NCBI GenBank assembly: GCA_937927625.1
Contig: CALBSD010000041.1
Location: 1-64,000, forward strand
Length of the DNA stretch: 64,000 nucleotides
Direction: 5' to 3'
From: an uncultured Actinomycetes bacterium
GTDB taxonomy: Bacteria > Actinomycetota > Acidimicrobiia > Acidimicrobiales > Ilumatobacteraceae
Shown in pieces: positions 17,912 to 27,069 of the stretch. Numbering within the stretch: the first letter of the stretch is position 1; each line of letters opens with the position of its first letter. Made by a program: the position numbers and the translations under genes. Below the pieces are notes generated by a model. That model was not told the origin of the DNA, did no database searches, and saw only the letters and a program-made list of their open reading frames with translations.

Positions 17912-19162
17912 ATGAGTGTGTTTGTCGACGAAGCCCAACTAAATGTCCGTGGCGGAGATGGCGGTGCAGGTTGTGTCAGTTTCCGTCGTGAGGGACCAGT
18001 TGCCTTCGGTGGCCCCAATGGCGGCGATGGCGGCAAGGGTGGCGACGTGTGGCTTGTAGCTGATCGCAACGTGGCATCGCTTCTTGCCTTCCGCGACCAT
18101 CCGCACCGTCGTGCGGGAAATGGTGTCCACGGTAAGGGCAAGGACCTTCACGGTCGCCGTGGCGACGACCTCTACATTGCCGTTCCTGAAGGCACTGTCG
18201 CAAAAGACATGTATTCCGGAGAAGTTCTTGCAGACCTTGTGAATCATGGCGATAAGTGGCTTGCCTCTGCTGGTGGTCGCGGCGGTCGTGGTAATCACAA
18301 GTTCATGAGCAACTTGCGTCGTGCTCCGACCTTTGCTGAGCAGGGCGAAGAGGGCTATGAGCGTTGGTTAAAACTTGAGCTCAAGTTGATGGCCGATGTT
18401 GCACTTGTCGGATTCCCTAATGCTGGGAAGAGCACATTCATCAGCACTGTGTCTGCTGCAAAGCCAAAGATTGCGAACTATCCGTTTACCACTCTCGAGC
18501 CACACCTTGGAGTAGTCCGCATTGACGACACCACTGAGTTCATCATGGCGGACATTCCTGGTCTCATCGAAGGAGCGAGTGAGGGTAAAGGACTTGGACA
18601 TCAGTTCTTACGCCATATCGAGCGTGCTCGAGTTCTGTGTTATCTCATCGACCTAGTGGCGATGGATGGAATCGAACCTGAAGAGCAGTTGCGCATCTTG
18701 CAGCATGAAGTGGGCAATTACCGACCAGAACTTCTCACCCGCCCGTCTCTCATTGTGGGAACAAAATCAGACAGTGCAAGCCCTGTCGATGTGGCTGATT
18801 GGAAACACATCAAGATGTCTTCCATCACGTCAGAGAACGTGCGCAATGTTGTCAACTTGTTGGCCCAGAACGTGGGCGAGGCTCGTCAGACGGAGCCGGT
18901 GGAAGAAGCCACCATCATCATGCGTCCCGAGCCTGAGCATTCATGGGTGGAGCAGTTGGGCGAAAACGAATATCGCGTTCATGGCCGCAGCGCAGAGCGC
19001 GTGGTTGCTCTCAACGACGTCACCACGCCAGAAGCTCTCAACTACATCGACGAACGTCTCGCCAAGTTGGGTGTACCGAAATTGTTGACTCGCGCCGGAG
19101 TAGTGGAAGGCGATGTCGTGTGGATTGCACAATTCAGTTTTGAATTCGTGCCAGAGATGTAA
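17912..19162 (+). CDS. obgE: Obg family GTPase (CgtA)
   Basis: Ribosome-assembly and stress-control GTPase. 416 residues. Glycine-rich Obg domain (1-158) with GGDGGAG and GGPNGGDGGKGGD, then a G domain with GFPNAGKS (167-174), DIPG (214-217) and TKSD (284-287), then a C-terminal OCT-type domain (about 330-416). TAGCCT at 17895-17900 is a possible -10, leaving an 11 nt leader. Follows rplU-rpmA, as in most bacteria, but with the dGTPase-like gene inserted on the opposite strand. Confidence 0.95.
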   Translation: MSVFVDEAQLNVRGGDGGAGCVSFRREGPVAFGGPNGGDGGKGGDVWLVADRNVASLLAFRDHPHRRAGNGVHGKGKDLHGRRGDDLYIAVPEGTVAKDMYSGEVLADLVNHGDKWLASAGGRGGRGNHKFMSNLRRAPTFAEQGEEGYERWLKLELKLMADVALVGFPNAGKSTFISTVSAAKPKIANYPFTTLEPHLGVVRIDDTTEFIMADIPGLIEGASEGKGLGHQFLRHIERARVLCYLIDLVAMDGIEPEEQLRILQHEVGNYRPELLTRPSLIVGTKSDSASPVDVADWKHIKMSSITSENVRNVVNLLAQNVGEARQTEPVEEATIIMRPEPEHSWVEQLGENEYRVHGRSAERVVALNDVTTPEALNYIDERLAKLGVPKLLTRAGVVEGDVVWIAQFSFEFVPEM

Positions 19163-19172
19163 GTCTGTAGAA

Positions 19173-20258
19173 ATGCGCGTTGTCGTCAAAGTCGGATCGT
19201 CATCTCTCACTGATGATGAAGGCCGCATTCGCTTAGAAGTGATCTCGTCCGTCGCACGACAACTTGCAGCAGCTCGTGAGGCAGGACATGAGGTTTTGCT
19301 CGTCACGTCAGGTGCCGTGGCTTCGGGAATTGCTGGTCTCGGTCTCTCAGAACGTCCCGGCGATGTGTTGTCGTTGCAGGCATTGTCAGCAGTGGGCCAA
19401 CCTCAACTCATGGCGGCATACAACCAGGCATTGGGGAAGCATTCTCTTGTTGCTGCGCAAGTTCTGTTGGTGCCTCATGACTTTGTTGACCGTCAGCAAT
19501 ATCTGCATGCACGAAACACTTTGACTCGTTTGTTGGAACTTGGATGCATTCCTGTAGTCAACGAAAACGATGCAATTGCAAATAATGAAATTCGCTATGG
19601 CGATAACGACCATTTGGCCTCGTTGTTATCTCACTTGGTGAGTGCCGACATGTTGGTACTTCTTACCGATACAGCTGGTCTGTACACCGCTGACCCACGA
19701 AGCAATCCTGAAGCAACGGTCATCCCTGTTGTCGCTTCCGATGACCCACTACTTGCTGTATCAACGACGGGTGCGGGCACTGATCGCGGTAGTGGCGGCA
19801 TGGCCTCCAAACTGGCTGCTGCTCGTATTGCATCGTGGTCGGGGGTTACTGCTGTTATCGGTGCTGCTTCTGCGGAGAATGCTGTGATGGACGCCATTAA
19901 TGGTGCAGAGGTGGGCACTCGTTTTCTTCCCCACGATCGCAATTTGTCGGCACGAAAATTGTGGATTGCATTTGCTGCAGAAGTTGAAGGCTCTGTTGTT
20001 GTCGACGATGGTGCTCGCAATGCAATCGTGTCTCGCGGCACTTCATTGCTACCTGCCGGGGTGACAGCAGTGAATGGAACCTTCGATGTGGGTGCAACTG
20101 TTGAGGTGGTCGACGGAGCGGGCACTGTGATTGCTCGCGGAATGTCCGCGATGTCATCAACGCAGGCGTCAACCTGCATGGGGCAGCGCACTGCAGATCT
20201 CGGCGATATGTCGGTCGTCGAAGTTGTCCATCGTGACGACTTGGTCGTCCTCGCTTAG
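19173..20258 (+). CDS. proB: glutamate 5-kinase
   Basis: First step of proline synthesis from glutamate. 361 residues from the ATG at 19173, because MRVVVKVGSSSLT is the normal family N-terminus; the upstream in-frame ATG lies inside obgE. Amino-acid kinase domain with NENDAIANNEIRYGDNDHLASLLSHL and GTDRGSGGMASKLAAA. C-terminal PUA domain from about residue 276. proA is not adjacent. Ten bases after obgE, probably one transcript. Confidence 0.95.
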   Translation: MRVVVKVGSSSLTDDEGRIRLEVISSVARQLAAAREAGHEVLLVTSGAVASGIAGLGLSERPGDVLSLQALSAVGQPQLMAAYNQALGKHSLVAAQVLLVPHDFVDRQQYLHARNTLTRLLELGCIPVVNENDAIANNEIRYGDNDHLASLLSHLVSADMLVLLTDTAGLYTADPRSNPEATVIPVVASDDPLLAVSTTGAGTDRGSGGMASKLAAARIASWSGVTAVIGAASAENAVMDAINGAEVGTRFLPHDRNLSARKLWIAFAAEVEGSVVVDDGARNAIVSRGTSLLPAGVTAVNGTFDVGATVEVVDGAGTVIARGMSAMSSTQASTCMGQRTADLGDMSVVEVVHRDDLVVLA

Positions 20259-20272
20259 ACCGTAGAAATTTC

Positions 20273-21856
20273 TTACAGCGTTGTTTCGACGTCGGTTGTG
20301 CGCTTTGGAAGCAATGCCGACAAGTTCTGCATCTCTGGTACTCGCAGTGCATACAACGCCATGGCGTACACAATGAATCCGGCAGAGATGCAGAGAAAGA
20401 GTTCGGCCATTTGGGCCATTCCTGACTTTGGGTCAAGAATTTTTTCAATCACCCAGACGACGCCACCCATGATGGTGCTGGCACCGAGAACACGCCAGGA
20501 CATATCAAAAAGGCTCATCCATTTGACTGCTTGATATTTCACGTGAAGCAGCCACAGAAGAACAACTGATGCGACCATGTATGCCAAGCCAAAGCTGATT
20601 CCAAGGCCAAAGACTCCGTAATGATCAACGAGAACTAGTGCGATGGCGACATTGACGATGTTCTCGAACATATTGACGTAAAACGGTGTACGAGTGTCTT
20701 CGTGTGCATAGAAGCCACGAAGGCAGAAAATATATAACGAGAAGCCCGTTAAGCCCACTGAGAAACCTGCCAGAGCTCGCGCAGTGTTGCTTGCTGCAGC
20801 AGAGTTGAAATGGCCGTGTTCTAACAGTGCGCTGATGATGGGGTGCGCGAGAATGACCATGGCGATGGAAGCGGGCACCGTGAGGATACTGATCCAACGG
20901 ACGCCAGAAGTTGTCCAGTTTGCAAAGCCGTAAAGATCTCCGGCGCGAACACGACGTACTAGTTCAGGTACAAACGTTGTCGCAATGGAAATTGCCAATA
21001 GACCGTGAGGAAGCATGAAGAACGTAAACGCTTTGGAGTACGCGTCTTGGTTTCCGCTTCCAGGTGACGCGAGGTTCTTAATGATGATGAGTGCAATTTG
21101 ATTTGTTACGACATAGCCAAAGGTCCAGGACGAGAGTTTGACCATCGTGCGTACGGCTGGATGACGGAAGTTTGGTGAGAAGGTGAACGAGATATTTGCT
21201 TTCTTGAGGGCTGGCAAGAGGAACAGTGCCATGGCGATAATTCCGCCAGTGGCAGACATGGTGAAGAGCCAGAAGAATGTGTGGTCGTTCATGACGTCGG
21301 AAAGTTCTGGAGTGCCATCGCGCGTGAATGGAATCAACATCAACAAGGTGATGGTGACGACGTTGGAAAGAACTGGAGCCCAAGCGGCTGCAGCAAACCT
21401 GCGACGAGAATTGAGTAGAGCAGAGCCAATGGCAGTCAGCCCATAGAAGAAGATTTGGATGAGGAAGATGCGGGTCATCGCTGTGCCCGCACGACGAAAC
21501 TGATCAACATCGACGAGGTGGCTTGGATGAAGGGAGAACACCCGGAAGATCAGTGGTGCACATGCAATGGCTACCAACGTTGCTAATGCGAGGACAACAA
21601 CAGAGGTGGAAATCACTGCTTGAGTCGCCTCTTCATCTTCATCTTCTGCGAAGCGAGTAAAGAGTGGGACAAGGCTGGCGGCAAGAAGGCCACCGACCAA
21701 GAGTTCATAAATGGAGTTGGGGGAGTTGTTGGCTCCGTCGAAGGCATCCGCCAAGGCGGTCTGACCGATGATGACTCCGAAGACCACGACACGCAAGAGA
21801 CCTGTAAAGCGAGACATGGCGGTACCGATGGCGACCACCAAGGTGTCTTTGAACAT
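20273..21856 (-). CDS. murJ: lipid II flippase MurJ
   Basis: MOP-superfamily membrane protein that moves lipid II to the outer leaflet. 527 residues, about 13-14 hydrophobic segments. N-terminal SRFTGLLRVVVFGVIIGQTALADAF and FDGANNSPNSIYELLVGGLLAASLVPLF are typical of MurJ/MviN. It converges on proB with a 14 nt gap. No pseudokinase extension of the mycobacterial type is present. The start is supported by TAATCT 6 nt upstream. Confidence 0.93.
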   Translation of the reverse strand: MFKDTLVVAIGTAMSRFTGLLRVVVFGVIIGQTALADAFDGANNSPNSIYELLVGGLLAASLVPLFTRFAEDEDEEATQAVISTSVVVLALATLVAIACAPLIFRVFSLHPSHLVDVDQFRRAGTAMTRIFLIQIFFYGLTAIGSALLNSRRRFAAAAWAPVLSNVVTITLLMLIPFTRDGTPELSDVMNDHTFFWLFTMSATGGIIAMALFLLPALKKANISFTFSPNFRHPAVRTMVKLSSWTFGYVVTNQIALIIIKNLASPGSGNQDAYSKAFTFFMLPHGLLAISIATTFVPELVRRVRAGDLYGFANWTTSGVRWISILTVPASIAMVILAHPIISALLEHGHFNSAAASNTARALAGFSVGLTGFSLYIFCLRGFYAHEDTRTPFYVNMFENIVNVAIALVLVDHYGVFGLGISFGLAYMVASVVLLWLLHVKYQAVKWMSLFDMSWRVLGASTIMGGVVWVIEKILDPKSGMAQMAELFLCISAGFIVYAMALYALRVPEMQNLSALLPKRTTDVETTL

Positions 21857-21862
21857 GTGGAG

Positions 21863-21868
21863 AGATTA
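21863..21868 (-). promoter_or_regulatory. -10 hexamer TAATCT of murJ
   Basis: TAATCT on the minus strand ends 6 nt before the murJ ATG at 21856. Leaderless start. Confidence 0.6.
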
Positions 21869-21956
21869 GGGGCTAGAAGCCACGGGGCAGGGGTGGAGGG
21901 TCATTTCTTGCCCAATGCCCCTCGGGAAGGGGCATCCCACTAGGTTTAGAAGTCTT

Positions 21957-22820
21957 ATGGCACCTCGCTTCGAATCAGTTCAACAAGTTCGTGACGGCCT
22001 CAAGGCTGTTAACTATCTCGCCGACGATGGCATTGCAGGCGTGGCGTTCCTTGCCGACCGTCTCGGCAAGCCCATTTTGGTCGAAGGTCCTGCCGGTACA
22101 GGAAAGACACAACTCGCAAAGAGCATCGCGGAGATGACAGGCGCTCGTCTCATTCGTTTGCAGTGCTACGAAGGTCTCGATGAGTCCAAGGCGCTCTACG
22201 AATGGAACTACAAGAAGCAGCTACTTCGCATCCAGGCCGACAAGAACTCCGACTCCTGGTCAGATGTTCACGACGACATCTTCGGAGATGAATTCCTTCT
22301 CACTCGTCCATTGCTTGAGGCGATTACGGCTGAAGAGCCAGTGGTTCTTCTGATTGACGAAGTGGACCGTGTGGAAGTCGAAACAGAAGCACTGTTGCTT
22401 GAAATTCTTTCTGAATACCAAGTCTCAATTCCTGAGTTGGGCACCATCACTGCAAAGCAGATTCCAATGGTGTTCCTCACTTCGAACAACACTCGCGAAT
22501 TGTCAGAGGCTCTCAAGCGTCGTTGCTTGTTCTTGCATGTTGACTATCCGCAGATGGATCGCGAAAAAGAAATTGTGCTCACCAAGGTGGAAGGCATCAC
22601 CGAGATGCTTGCCGACCAGATTGCACGAATCGTTCGCAGCATCCGCCAGCTTGATTTGAAGAAGGCACCTTCTGTCTCAGAAACGCTCGATTGGGCTCGC
22701 ACCTTGGTCTTGTTAGGCCTTGAGACAATTGATGCTGAGCAGGCGAAGGAAACCTTGCATGTGCTTCTGAAGTATCAGACAGACATTGCCAAGGCAGCCA
22801 AAGAACTTTCCATCGACTAG
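21957..22820 (+). CDS. MoxR-family AAA+ ATPase
   Basis: Chaperone-like ATPase of the MoxR/CoxD type, expected to act with the VWA protein encoded next. 287 residues from the ATG at 21957. Walker A GPAGTGKT (44-51), Walker B VVLLIDEVDR, sensor LTSNNTREL and arginine-rich ALKRRCLFLHVDYP are all present. TAGGTT lies 10 nt before the ATG as a possible -10. In CO dehydrogenase clusters such pairs help mature a molybdenum enzyme; no cox structural genes are adjacent here, but a molybdenum hydroxylase lies at 50.2-52.8 kb. Confidence 0.88.
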   Translation: MAPRFESVQQVRDGLKAVNYLADDGIAGVAFLADRLGKPILVEGPAGTGKTQLAKSIAEMTGARLIRLQCYEGLDESKALYEWNYKKQLLRIQADKNSDSWSDVHDDIFGDEFLLTRPLLEAITAEEPVVLLIDEVDRVEVETEALLLEILSEYQVSIPELGTITAKQIPMVFLTSNNTRELSEALKRRCLFLHVDYPQMDREKEIVLTKVEGITEMLADQIARIVRSIRQLDLKKAPSVSETLDWARTLVLLGLETIDAEQAKETLHVLLKYQTDIAKAAKELSID

Positions 22821-22838
22821 TTCGACTGAATCTTCGTC

Positions 22839-24278
22839 ATGCTTGATCTTCTATCTGGGTTCATTGTTGAGTTGAGGAACGCGGGCTTGCCCGTGAGCCT
22901 CACCGAGAACCTTGATGCAATGACTGCAATTTCGCATATCCCCTTAGAGGATCGCGAAGCCTTCAAGTATGCGCTGGGTGCAACACTCGTTAAGAACCAC
23001 GCACACTGGCGTTCGTTCGAAACAGTTTTTGAGGTGTATTTCAGCCTTCGTGGGCCGGAGTACAGCATTACTGATGGGGACGGTGACGGCAGCATCGATG
23101 ACTTCTTGCGTCAAATGCAAGATGCCCAGATGAAGGGCGAAGGTAACGGTGGCGCGGGTGGCATGGACCAGTTGACGCCTGAAGAACTCATGAACATTCT
23201 GATGAATGCACTCATGAATGGTGACCAGGCAATGATGCGCGCACTGGCTCGTCAAGCTGTCCAGCGTTTCGCAGGTATGGAGCCAGGTCGTCCCGTCGGT
23301 GGCACGTATTACCTGTATCGCACTTTGCGCAATCTTGATCTGGATGGCATGTCCGAAAAGATGATGGAAGCCAGTCGTCAGGAAGTGGGCGGAGAGCTCA
23401 CCAAACTGGAAGAGCGTCTCGAGCGCGACGAATACAACCATCGCATCGAGCAGTTCAAGCAGGAAGTCGAAGCAGAAATTCGTCGTCGACTTGTTGCGGA
23501 CCGCGGTGCAGAAGCAATGGCAAAAACATTGCGCAAGCCATTGCCTGAAGATGTTGAGTTCATGCATGCTAGCCGTGATGAGATGCAGAATCTCAAGAAG
23601 GCATTGCAGCCGTTAACGCGTAAGTTGGCTGCGAAGTTGGCACGCAAGCGTCGCCACGGTCGCAAAGGCCCTCTCGATTTTCGCAACACTGTGCGACACA
23701 GCCTTGCGTACGGCGGTGTTCCGGCAGAACCAAAGTTCAAATATCCACGTCCCGCGAAGCCTGAATTGATTGTTGTTGCTGACATCTCTGGTTCAGTTGC
23801 TGCCTTTGCACGCTTCACGCTCATGTTGGTGTACGCATTGTCGAACCAGTTCTCCAAGGTTCGCGCGTTTGTGTTCATCGACGGCATTGATGAGGTCACC
23901 GATTACTTCAAGAAGACTGAAGACGTGTCAGAAGCGATTCAGCGCATCAACACTGAAGCCGACGTCATTTGGGTTGATGGACACTCTGACTACGGTCACG
24001 CATTCGAAGTGTTCTGGGACAAATGGGGCACGGAAATCAACCCCAAGTCCAGCGTGATTTTGCTGGGCGATGCGCGCAACAACTATCACGCATCACAAGC
24101 GTGGGTCATCAAGGAAATGAAGCAGAAAGCCCGCAAGGTCTACTGGCTGAATCCTGAGCCTCGCTCATACTGGAACACGGGCGACTCCATTGTGGGTGAA
24201 TACGGTGTTCATACCGATGGTGTTTTTGAGTGTCGCAATTTGCGTCAACTCGAGGCATTCGTCGAGAAATTGGCCTGA
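22839..24278 (+). CDS. CoxE-like VWA-domain protein
   Basis: 479-residue partner of the upstream MoxR ATPase. The C-terminal half is a von Willebrand A domain with the metal-ion site DISGS (315-319) and a second MIDAS element near VDGHSDYGHAFE. The N-terminal half is helical, rich in Gln/Glu and Met, with LRNAGLPVSLTENLDAM, the usual start of CoxE-like proteins. Eighteen bases separate the two genes, so they form an operon. A maturation or assembly role is inferred from the family. Substrate unknown. Confidence 0.87.
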   Translation: MLDLLSGFIVELRNAGLPVSLTENLDAMTAISHIPLEDREAFKYALGATLVKNHAHWRSFETVFEVYFSLRGPEYSITDGDGDGSIDDFLRQMQDAQMKGEGNGGAGGMDQLTPEELMNILMNALMNGDQAMMRALARQAVQRFAGMEPGRPVGGTYYLYRTLRNLDLDGMSEKMMEASRQEVGGELTKLEERLERDEYNHRIEQFKQEVEAEIRRRLVADRGAEAMAKTLRKPLPEDVEFMHASRDEMQNLKKALQPLTRKLAAKLARKRRHGRKGPLDFRNTVRHSLAYGGVPAEPKFKYPRPAKPELIVVADISGSVAAFARFTLMLVYALSNQFSKVRAFVFIDGIDEVTDYFKKTEDVSEAIQRINTEADVIWVDGHSDYGHAFEVFWDKWGTEINPKSSVILLGDARNNYHASQAWVIKEMKQKARKVYWLNPEPRSYWNTGDSIVGEYGVHTDGVFECRNLRQLEAFVEKLA

Positions 24279-24284
24279 TCGTCG

Positions 24285-24917
24285 GTGTCATCGACACGAC
24301 TTGTGCTGATTCGGCACGGTGAATCACGTGCGACGGTTGAACGGTTTGTTGGTGGACCCCGTAGTTGTACGGGGCTAACTGACCAGGGTCGCCGACAAGC
24401 AGAGGCTCTTCGTAATCGACTGAGTGCAGGACATGACGTTGAAGCGTCGGCACTCTTTGCGAGTAACTTTCCTCGCGCATTAGAGACTGCAAACATCATT
24501 GCGCCGTCCATCGGTTCTCTACCTGTCAGAGTTGATTCGGGGTGGGGTGAACATGATCCAGGTCCTGATTGCGACGGCATGACCTATGACGAATTCGTCG
24601 AGCGTTTCGGGATGCCGCGATGGGACGGGGACCCACATGATGTTGTGTATCCCGGCGGTGAGACAATTGCGCAGTTTCATGATCGCGTGATGGAAACGCT
24701 TCGTCGAACTGTCTTGAAACATGAGGGCGGCACGATTGTTATCGCTTGTCATGCCGGTGTTATCGATGCCGTGATGCGCCAAACGCTTCACATGCACCAG
24801 ACCGGCAAATTCGAACTGCACACACAGAACACTTCATTGACTGAGTTGGTGCATGTGCAGGGCAGCAAGTGGCGATTAGTGCGTTATAACGATGCTGCTC
24901 ATTTGAACGGTCTGTAG
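24285..24917 (+). CDS. histidine phosphatase family protein
   Basis: 210 residues, GTG start 6 nt after the VWA gene. The phosphohistidine signature RHGES is at residues 10-14 and the second catalytic histidine is in IACHAGVIDAVMR. This is the phosphoglycerate-mutase-like / acid phosphatase superfamily, whose substrates range from sugar phosphates to alpha-ribazole phosphate. The substrate cannot be told here. Confidence 0.88.
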   Translation: MSSTRLVLIRHGESRATVERFVGGPRSCTGLTDQGRRQAEALRNRLSAGHDVEASALFASNFPRALETANIIAPSIGSLPVRVDSGWGEHDPGPDCDGMTYDEFVERFGMPRWDGDPHDVVYPGGETIAQFHDRVMETLRRTVLKHEGGTIVIACHAGVIDAVMRQTLHMHQTGKFELHTQNTSLTELVHVQGSKWRLVRYNDAAHLNGL

Positions 24918-24919
24918 AC

Positions 24920-26140
24920 ATGGTTTCTTCCCGGTCCATCATTGTGGTTGGCGGGGGAACATCTGGTTGCACAGTTGTCTCGTATTTGGCCTCTCATACA
25001 GACTGTGACATTTTGCTACTGGAACCAGGCGACATCAGTCATCTCGACGATGAGCCTCGATTCTTCGAAACATTGAAATCTGAATCTGTGCTTGATTCGC
25101 AAGCGAACGGATATGTGCAAGCAAAAATGCTGGGAGGCGGCAGCGCTATCAACGGGATGCTGTTGACGGGGGACGAGCCGCCTCATCTTCAGGGCTTAAC
25201 GCGGATGGCGACACAGGAAGACTGTGGTGTTGTGGGAGATGCTCTCTTAAAGAACGGAGGGCGATTCAGCCGCTTGTGGTGGAACGGTGGCCGATGGAAT
25301 CCGGGAAGAGCAGTGCGTCATTTGCAAGAGGAAAAGCGCATCACGATTCTTCCTCGGAGCGCTACGGAGATAATTCATCGTGACGGACGCATCATTGGTG
25401 TTGACTGCAATGATGAGCCAATCACAACAGACGTTGTCGTGATGTGTGCTGGCGCAATTACGACGCCGCGGATTCTTTTGGCATCTGGTCTTGCATCGGT
25501 CAATCCAGGAATCGGACAAGGACTGCAGAATCACCCCACAGTGACGGCTCATATTCCGCTGCGTACGACAAATGGAGCACGGTTTGACACTTCCGTTATT
25601 CGTGAGTGGTCGACTTCTTTAGATGGCCAAATGATGAACATTGCATATGAAAGGTCTTCTCACCATGGCGACCAGTCAGGTTCGCTCTCGGTCTCTTTGA
25701 TGAATCCATCGAGCAGAGGAACTGTCGGTTGGGATGGGGAGTGGTTACCAGTTATTGATTTTTCTCTTCTCCATGACGACCGAGATCTTCGGAACATGAT
25801 TTGTGGTGTTCGAGATGTTCTTGAGATCTTGACAAGTCCGGCAATGTCAGAAATTTCAATGAAGGACGACGTCACGATTGAGGGTGCACCGATTTCCCTA
25901 TTGCAGAAAATTTCAGATGAGGAATTGGGTCAGTGGTTGCGACAGTCAGTGAAATTTGTTTCCCATGCAACGTCTTCCTGTGCGACTGCTGTTGATGAAT
26001 GGGGCCGCCTCAGAGGTGTAGAAAATTGCTGGGTTGCCGATGCCTCGGTCTTGCCGTCGGTTCCGCCGTGCACCCCCGCTGCACCTGTCACAATGGAAGC
26101 GTTGCGTATTGCGCACCTCATAGGGGAGTCTTTGTCATGA
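24920..26140 (+). CDS. GMC-type FAD oxidoreductase, short form
   Basis: 406 residues, shorter than the usual 500-560 of choline-dehydrogenase-like enzymes. The FAD dinucleotide fold is IVVGGGTSGCTVVSYLA (about 8-24), GGGSAINGML is the second FAD contact, and CAGAITTPRILLASG is present. The C-terminal GMC motif reads SHATSSCATAVDEWGRLRGVENCWVADASVLPS, with the catalytic histidine pair reduced relative to canonical members. The mycofactocin-linked MftG clade is possible, but no other mycofactocin gene is visible. Starts 2 nt after the phosphatase stop and overlaps the next gene by 4 nt. Confidence 0.75.
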   Translation: MVSSRSIIVVGGGTSGCTVVSYLASHTDCDILLLEPGDISHLDDEPRFFETLKSESVLDSQANGYVQAKMLGGGSAINGMLLTGDEPPHLQGLTRMATQEDCGVVGDALLKNGGRFSRLWWNGGRWNPGRAVRHLQEEKRITILPRSATEIIHRDGRIIGVDCNDEPITTDVVVMCAGAITTPRILLASGLASVNPGIGQGLQNHPTVTAHIPLRTTNGARFDTSVIREWSTSLDGQMMNIAYERSSHHGDQSGSLSVSLMNPSSRGTVGWDGEWLPVIDFSLLHDDRDLRNMICGVRDVLEILTSPAMSEISMKDDVTIEGAPISLLQKISDEELGQWLRQSVKFVSHATSSCATAVDEWGRLRGVENCWVADASVLPSVPPCTPAAPVTMEALRIAHLIGESLS

Positions 26141-27069
26141 GTTACACACTCGGATTGCATGAAATTGCAGAGGGCACGCATGCCTACTTGCAGCCTGATG
26201 GTGGGTGGGGCTGGTCAAACGCGGGCCTTGTCGTTGGTGAGGGTGCATCTTTGCTTGTGGATACTCTCTTTGACCTCAAGATCACGCAACGCATGTTGGA
26301 TGCCATGGCGCACGCAACGCGACATGCTGGAATCAACACAGTGGTCAATACGCATGCGAATGGCGATCACTGTTACGGCAACCAATTATTGAAGGGCTCG
26401 GAGATCATCGCTTCCGCTGCAACAGCTCACGAGATGAGCGAAGTTCCTCCAGCGATGCTTGCTGCGCTGAATAAAGCACCGGGCGAAGTGGGAGACCTCT
26501 TCCGTCATTTCTTCGGCGAATTTGAATTTGACGGTATTGAGCCTGTCTTGCCAACACAGACCTTTACTGGGCGCCATTCGTTTGAAGTGGGTGGACGCGC
26601 AGTTGATCTTATTGAAGTCGGTCCTGCGCACACTCAGGGCGACACATTGGTATTTGTCCCGGATGCAAAGACTGTCTACACCGGTGACATTTTGTTTATT
26701 GGAGGCACTCCAGTTGTGTGGGTGGGGCCTCTTGATAACTGGATAGCAGCATGTGATTTGATTTGCTCATCCGACGTTGACCACATCGTTCCTGGTCATG
26801 GCCCACTGACCGACAAAGCAGGTGTTATGGCAATTCGTGATTACTTGGTGTACGTGCAGGGCGAGGCGGTGGAACGTTTCAACGGGGGCATGGATGCCTG
26901 GGATGCTGCACGCGACATTGCCCTGAATGGTTTTGAGAAGTGGGGTGAGTTTGGTCGCTTGGCGGTCAACGTTGACACCGTCTACCGAACAATGGACTCT
27001 TCGCATAAGAGTCCCGATGTTGTTGAGCAGTTCAGACGGATGTTTGCTCTGGAACAGAAGGGTCACTAA
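26137..27069 (+). CDS. MBL-fold metallohydrolase
   Basis: 310 residues from the ATG at 26137 (ATGA overlap with the GMC gene); the longer in-frame extension is inside that gene. Metallo-beta-lactamase motif THANGDHCYGN is a known variant of HxHxDH with Asn at the second position. Further metal ligands are in VGPAHTQGDTLVF, TGDILF and VPGHGP. Translational coupling with the GMC oxidoreductase suggests successive steps on one small metabolite. Substrate unknown. Its 3' end overlaps that of the convergent SURF1 gene by 38 nt. Confidence 0.85.
   Translation: MSYTLGLHEIAEGTHAYLQPDGGWGWSNAGLVVGEGASLLVDTLFDLKITQRMLDAMAHATRHAGINTVVNTHANGDHCYGNQLLKGSEIIASAATAHEMSEVPPAMLAALNKAPGEVGDLFRHFFGEFEFDGIEPVLPTQTFTGRHSFEVGGRAVDLIEVGPAHTQGDTLVFVPDAKTVYTGDILFIGGTPVVWVGPLDNWIAACDLICSSDVDHIVPGHGPLTDKAGVMAIRDYLVYVQGEAVERFNGGMDAWDAARDIALNGFEKWGEFGRLAVNVDTVYRTMDSSHKSPDVVEQFRRMFALEQKGH

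Noticed and set aside
21957..24278. MoxR/VWA genes as part of an aerobic CO dehydrogenase operon
   Set aside because: No coxM, coxS or coxL genes flank them; neighbours are unrelated.
24920..27069. Mycofactocin gene cluster
   Set aside because: The GMC protein could be MftG-like, but no mftA-F genes are present in the window.
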